Assembly: GCA_030272585.1 (NCBI GenBank)
Contig: BSYQ01000001.1
Coordinates: 7,254,001 to 7,318,000, forward strand
Direction of reading: 5' to 3'
DNA: 64,000 bases
Source: Bryopsis sp. KO-2023
Lineage: Eukaryota; Chlorophyta; Ulvophyceae; Bryopsidales; Bryopsidaceae
Shown here: piece after piece, positions 61,540 through 64,000 of the stretch
Layout of the letters: each line of letters starts with the position of its first letter
Numbering within the stretch: position 1 is the first letter of the stretch
Translations under genes and position numbers: made by a program
The notes under the pieces: generated by a model
Seen by the model: the letters and a program-made list of their open reading frames with translations, nothing else
Databases searched by the model: none
Told to the model about the DNA's origin: nothing

Positions 61540-62809
61540 CCATCCTGGGGTCGCTCATAAAAGCAAAAAAAACAAAAAAACAGAAAGGGAAAGGGAATGT
61601 ATGAAATCTATATCAACCCTGAGAATGTCCCACCTGACTGGGGAGGGGTCGGGGGAGATCCCGAGTCCTCAACATAAATCGCCAAAAGAGATTCCATGAA
61701 CTGCCCCGAAGATTGTCTTAGAACAAAAATGTCGACAGTGAACATGTTTCCAAGACGAGGTTTGCCGAGTCAGCATCTGCTGTGACGATGGCAGTCACAG
61801 TAGCCATGGTTTTAAGGGCAGCTCTGAGACCTTGTTCCACCTTGACTGTCATCTAATTTCCCTGTATATGATCAAACTTTAAACCAATTAGATGAGAACG
61901 GTATCATAAAACTAGGTTGTTTTGTCAAAGAGGGAACCATTTTAGGTGGAAAAGTAACACCTATTGAAAATAAGCCACTCTTACCTCATGAAAAATTACT
62001 CTATGATATTGTTGGAAAAGAAGCACACAAATCAAAAATTACCATCTCAGGGAACAAAACAATCGAAAAAACACACAAGGACAAGAAAACAGGAAAAAGC
62101 ATATATTTGAAAAAAAAAATGTATCTGCATGTCTTATATTCATTCTCACCTCACACTTTTGAAGTTTGTAGCCAAGGATCGCAGCGGGGTTGATTATCGG
62201 CAGTACTGGGAAAATACCACTTTCGCAGTCTTGATTTGATGTCGAAGTGGATGTTGCCGACAATGTCAATGAACACCTAATTGTCACTGAACAGCACAAG
62301 CAAAAAAAACAATCTGAAGACCTGGTTTGCAGCATCGGGGCAACACTTGCGCATACACACACAAATGGACTGAAAAAAAAAAAAGCGAACGATAATGTAA
62401 AACTTCTTTCCTCAGTCAAAAAGTTAAAGCTCTGGATGGGCAATTGAATCAAAACGAAATTTCACAAAAATCCTGTTGGTCCTTGAACTGTTGGCATCCC
62501 CCACACACCCGAAGTACGAAATTTCAATCCTGTCGATCCTTACCTGTTTTTTGCATGGTCATATGGAAGCTTTGTGAATCTAAACAGCAATCGAAACATG
62601 ATCAGACAACATCATCAATAGTTTCGGGGAAAAAACAAAAACGAGGAAAAAACCTATCATGTGAAGAGAATTTAACAAATCCCAAAATTGTTTAAGCTTG
62701 CATGTTGAATTAATTTGTCTCTCTCAATACCTGCTTTCAGTTCCTCCACCACCAGTGTTTGGATCCTTTCGATCATTTCTTCCAGCATCGGGAAACCTTT
62801 GGGTTTCAT
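61540..62809 (-). pseudogene. Degenerate copy of the 170-residue putative gene
   Basis: Exon 1 at 62809 (MKPKGFPMLEEMIERIQ, with a 6-bp in-frame loss relative to copy A) and exon 2 remain open. Exon 3 starts as LRAALKTMATVTAIVTADAD but then diverges through an insertion and reaches a stop. The plastid rpoB fragment replaces the sequence directly upstream of exon 3, including the region where its acceptor tract should be. Confidence 0.4.
61850..62021 (+). other. rpoB: Nuclear plastid DNA insertion (NUPT), rpoB fragment
   Basis: 172 AT-rich bp present in copy B and absent at the matching site of copy A (49,033), where the flanks join directly. It translates without a stop into about 57 residues of the plastid/bacterial RNA polymerase beta subunit, including LDENGIIKLGCFVKEGTIL and GGKVTPIENKPLLPHEKLL followed by YDIVGKE, the conserved region around the beta-subunit GKVTP motif. 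The frame has no start or end of its own and continues into unrelated flanks, so it is a fragment and not a gene. Base composition differs clearly from the surroundings. Confidence 0.85.
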
Positions 62810-62939
62810 CAGTGGTACTTCTTACCAGCCTGATCACATTACTCAGATCTCCAAAACGACATTCGACTTTTTTTCACCACCCCCTAGAAGGTCTTATACC
62901 TATTCCTCTCCGCATCTACTATTCTTTTCTTCCGAGCTT

Positions 62940-63530
62940 TTCTTTCTTTTACCCATCTTTTTTTTTTCTACCCCCCCCCCCCACCCCTATCACAGCCCCC
63001 CCTTCCTTGGGCCCCCAGCGATGCCCCCTACCGCTCAAACACACCGGGGCTCTGACGGGGAGGCTCGTTACGGCACGGCACGGCTCGGCATCATTCTTCA
63101 ATCTTCGACGGCACCTGGCACCTGTTGGGTGGGGCAAGGGAGGCTTCCCTTGCCCCACAACACAAATTTGGCGTTAATATTCATGTCACGGAAAAAAAAC
63201 AACAAACAGAAACAGAAAACTCCAGTCAAAACTGACACATACCATAGATCAAAATGCAGGCTGGGTGGAAAGGCGTCAAGACACCTTCCCAGTGCATGGC
63301 TTCAGGCTCATCATCAGGCTACAGGCTCATGGCTTCAGTGGGGTGGGGAAAAAAGATAATGGCGAGGGGGTTATTGGGGCTTGGGACGGGGGGATTGGTG
63401 TGCAAGAGGGCAGAAGGCCCCGCTGAGGACCCGGACTATGGAAGGGGGGAGGGGTGGGGGCACCCACACTGGACTAGACTGGGTGACGCTGCTCCTCAAT
63501 CCCCACTGGAAAAACCCAACCACTGGCATA
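62940..63530. repeat. Palindromic ~0.7-kb repeated element, copy 4 of 4
   Basis: Same layout; palindrome at 63131-63156 with centre AGGCTT. The CGGCACT unit is reduced to one degenerate copy here. Confidence 0.85.
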
Positions 63531-64000
63531 TTTCATCAAGAAGAGCTCTTTTTTTTCCCTTTTCTCCATTCCCAACTCCCACACACATGTTTTTTTGCCT
63601 GAAAATGTACCAATCTTTTTTTTTTCCAATATGAAGGGGAGTGATTCATCGCAGACGTCACCTATATCCTAAGATACCATTTCTGAGGCACAAAAAAGCC
63701 TTGCCCCAAAATCAGCCTTTTCGATAGATTTTAGCAGAGGGAATGGGGCCCCTCAGAAGCCTCCTCATGCCATCAGTCACAGCCTGTTTTCACACCTGAA
63801 AAAATACCAACAGGTAGTAATCAGCAACTAACTCTCTGCCAGAACCACGGTAGCAACCTCCTTGGGAGTTGACTGTGGAGGGCGTTTCCCATAAATGGGA
63901 AATTTGTTACGACAGGAGAGAGGGATGCTCTTGGCATATCCCCACCAGTTAACTCGCACGAGTCTTGAACGAACCTTTCCAAGCAACGTCTGGGCTCTGC
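63531..64000. other. Right end of window, copy B
   Basis: Homologous to 50,480-50,950, including the conserved minus-strand segments KFPIYGKRPPQSTPKE and VRVNWWGYAK. Cut by the window edge. Confidence 0.4.

Larger units (their letters stand above)
52017..64000. repeat. Tandem segmental duplication, copy B (runs off window)
   Basis: Begins at the AGAATATTGACGTC anchor and repeats copy A to the window end. Differences from copy A: it lacks methyltransferase exons 1-3, carries a nonsense codon in exon 4, has a local duplication (about 53890-54300 resembles 55065-55470), an extra ~350 bp at about 55855-56205, and a 172-bp plastid insertion at 61850-62021. Confidence 0.9.

Noticed and set aside
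61850-62021. The rpoB fragment as a functional nuclear gene
   Set aside because: Only about 57 internal residues, with no start, targeting sequence or flanking rpoB domains.
39850-64000. Duplicated block as one large retrotransposon
   Set aside because: No reverse transcriptase, integrase, transposase or long terminal repeats were found; the block carries exons of a host methyltransferase.
1-64000. CRISPR arrays, bacterial operons, rRNA or tRNA genes
   Set aside because: Repeats lack regular spacers, genes are intron-rich, and no tRNA cloverleaf or rRNA sequence was recognised by eye.

Overview
The window is nuclear DNA of a photosynthetic eukaryote. Almost every gene is split by GT-AG introns of roughly 50-550 bp, and joining the exons at consistent phases gives complete proteins. 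Plastid pathways are present: a triose-phosphate translocator, zeta-carotene isomerase (Z-ISO) and an acyltransferase with a transit-like N-terminus. These N-termini are Ser/Arg/Ala-rich with no hydrophobic signal peptide ahead of them, which suggests a primary plastid. A 172-bp fragment of plastid rpoB, inserted near 61.9 kb, reads as a green-type RpoB. My best guess is a green-lineage alga. The species cannot be named from the sequence.

Positions 1-39,000 are gene-dense, and many genes sit in divergent pairs with compact shared upstream regions. In order: a PPR protein with an RGG/GGYQG C-terminus (minus, cut by the window edge); a small Tim17/22/23-family protein (plus); type IB DNA topoisomerase I (minus); a Doa10/MARCH6 membrane E3 ubiquitin ligase (minus); an IQ-motif protein with a duplicated C-terminal exon (plus); a METTL21-type protein methyltransferase (minus); a GPATCH1/TOUGH RNA-processing protein (plus); a small unknown ORF (plus); a plastid phosphate translocator (minus); an HX4D acyltransferase (plus); ribosomal protein uS14/S29 (minus); Z-ISO (minus); and a leucine-carboxyl-methyltransferase-like enzyme (plus).

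Positions 39,850-64,000 hold a tandem segmental duplication with a period of about 12-13 kb. Copy A is about 39,850 to at least 51,130; copy B runs from 52,017 past the window end. Copy A carries the 3' part of the intact methyltransferase gene. Copy B has a 5'-truncated version with a nonsense codon. Each unit also carries at least two putative small minus-strand genes, a GTACA-type minisatellite, and two copies of an element of about 0.7 kb with a 26-bp palindrome. The palindrome stays symmetric when its centre changes. Copy B has extra local rearrangements and the plastid DNA insertion, so it changed after the duplication.

Smaller points: two introns use GC-AG splice sites; the Doa10 homologue has five exact 11-residue coiled-coil repeats; and a small inverted-repeat element with a 9-bp target-site duplication sits in a PPR intron. 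No rRNA, tRNA, CRISPR, reverse transcriptase, integrase or transposase gene was recognised.
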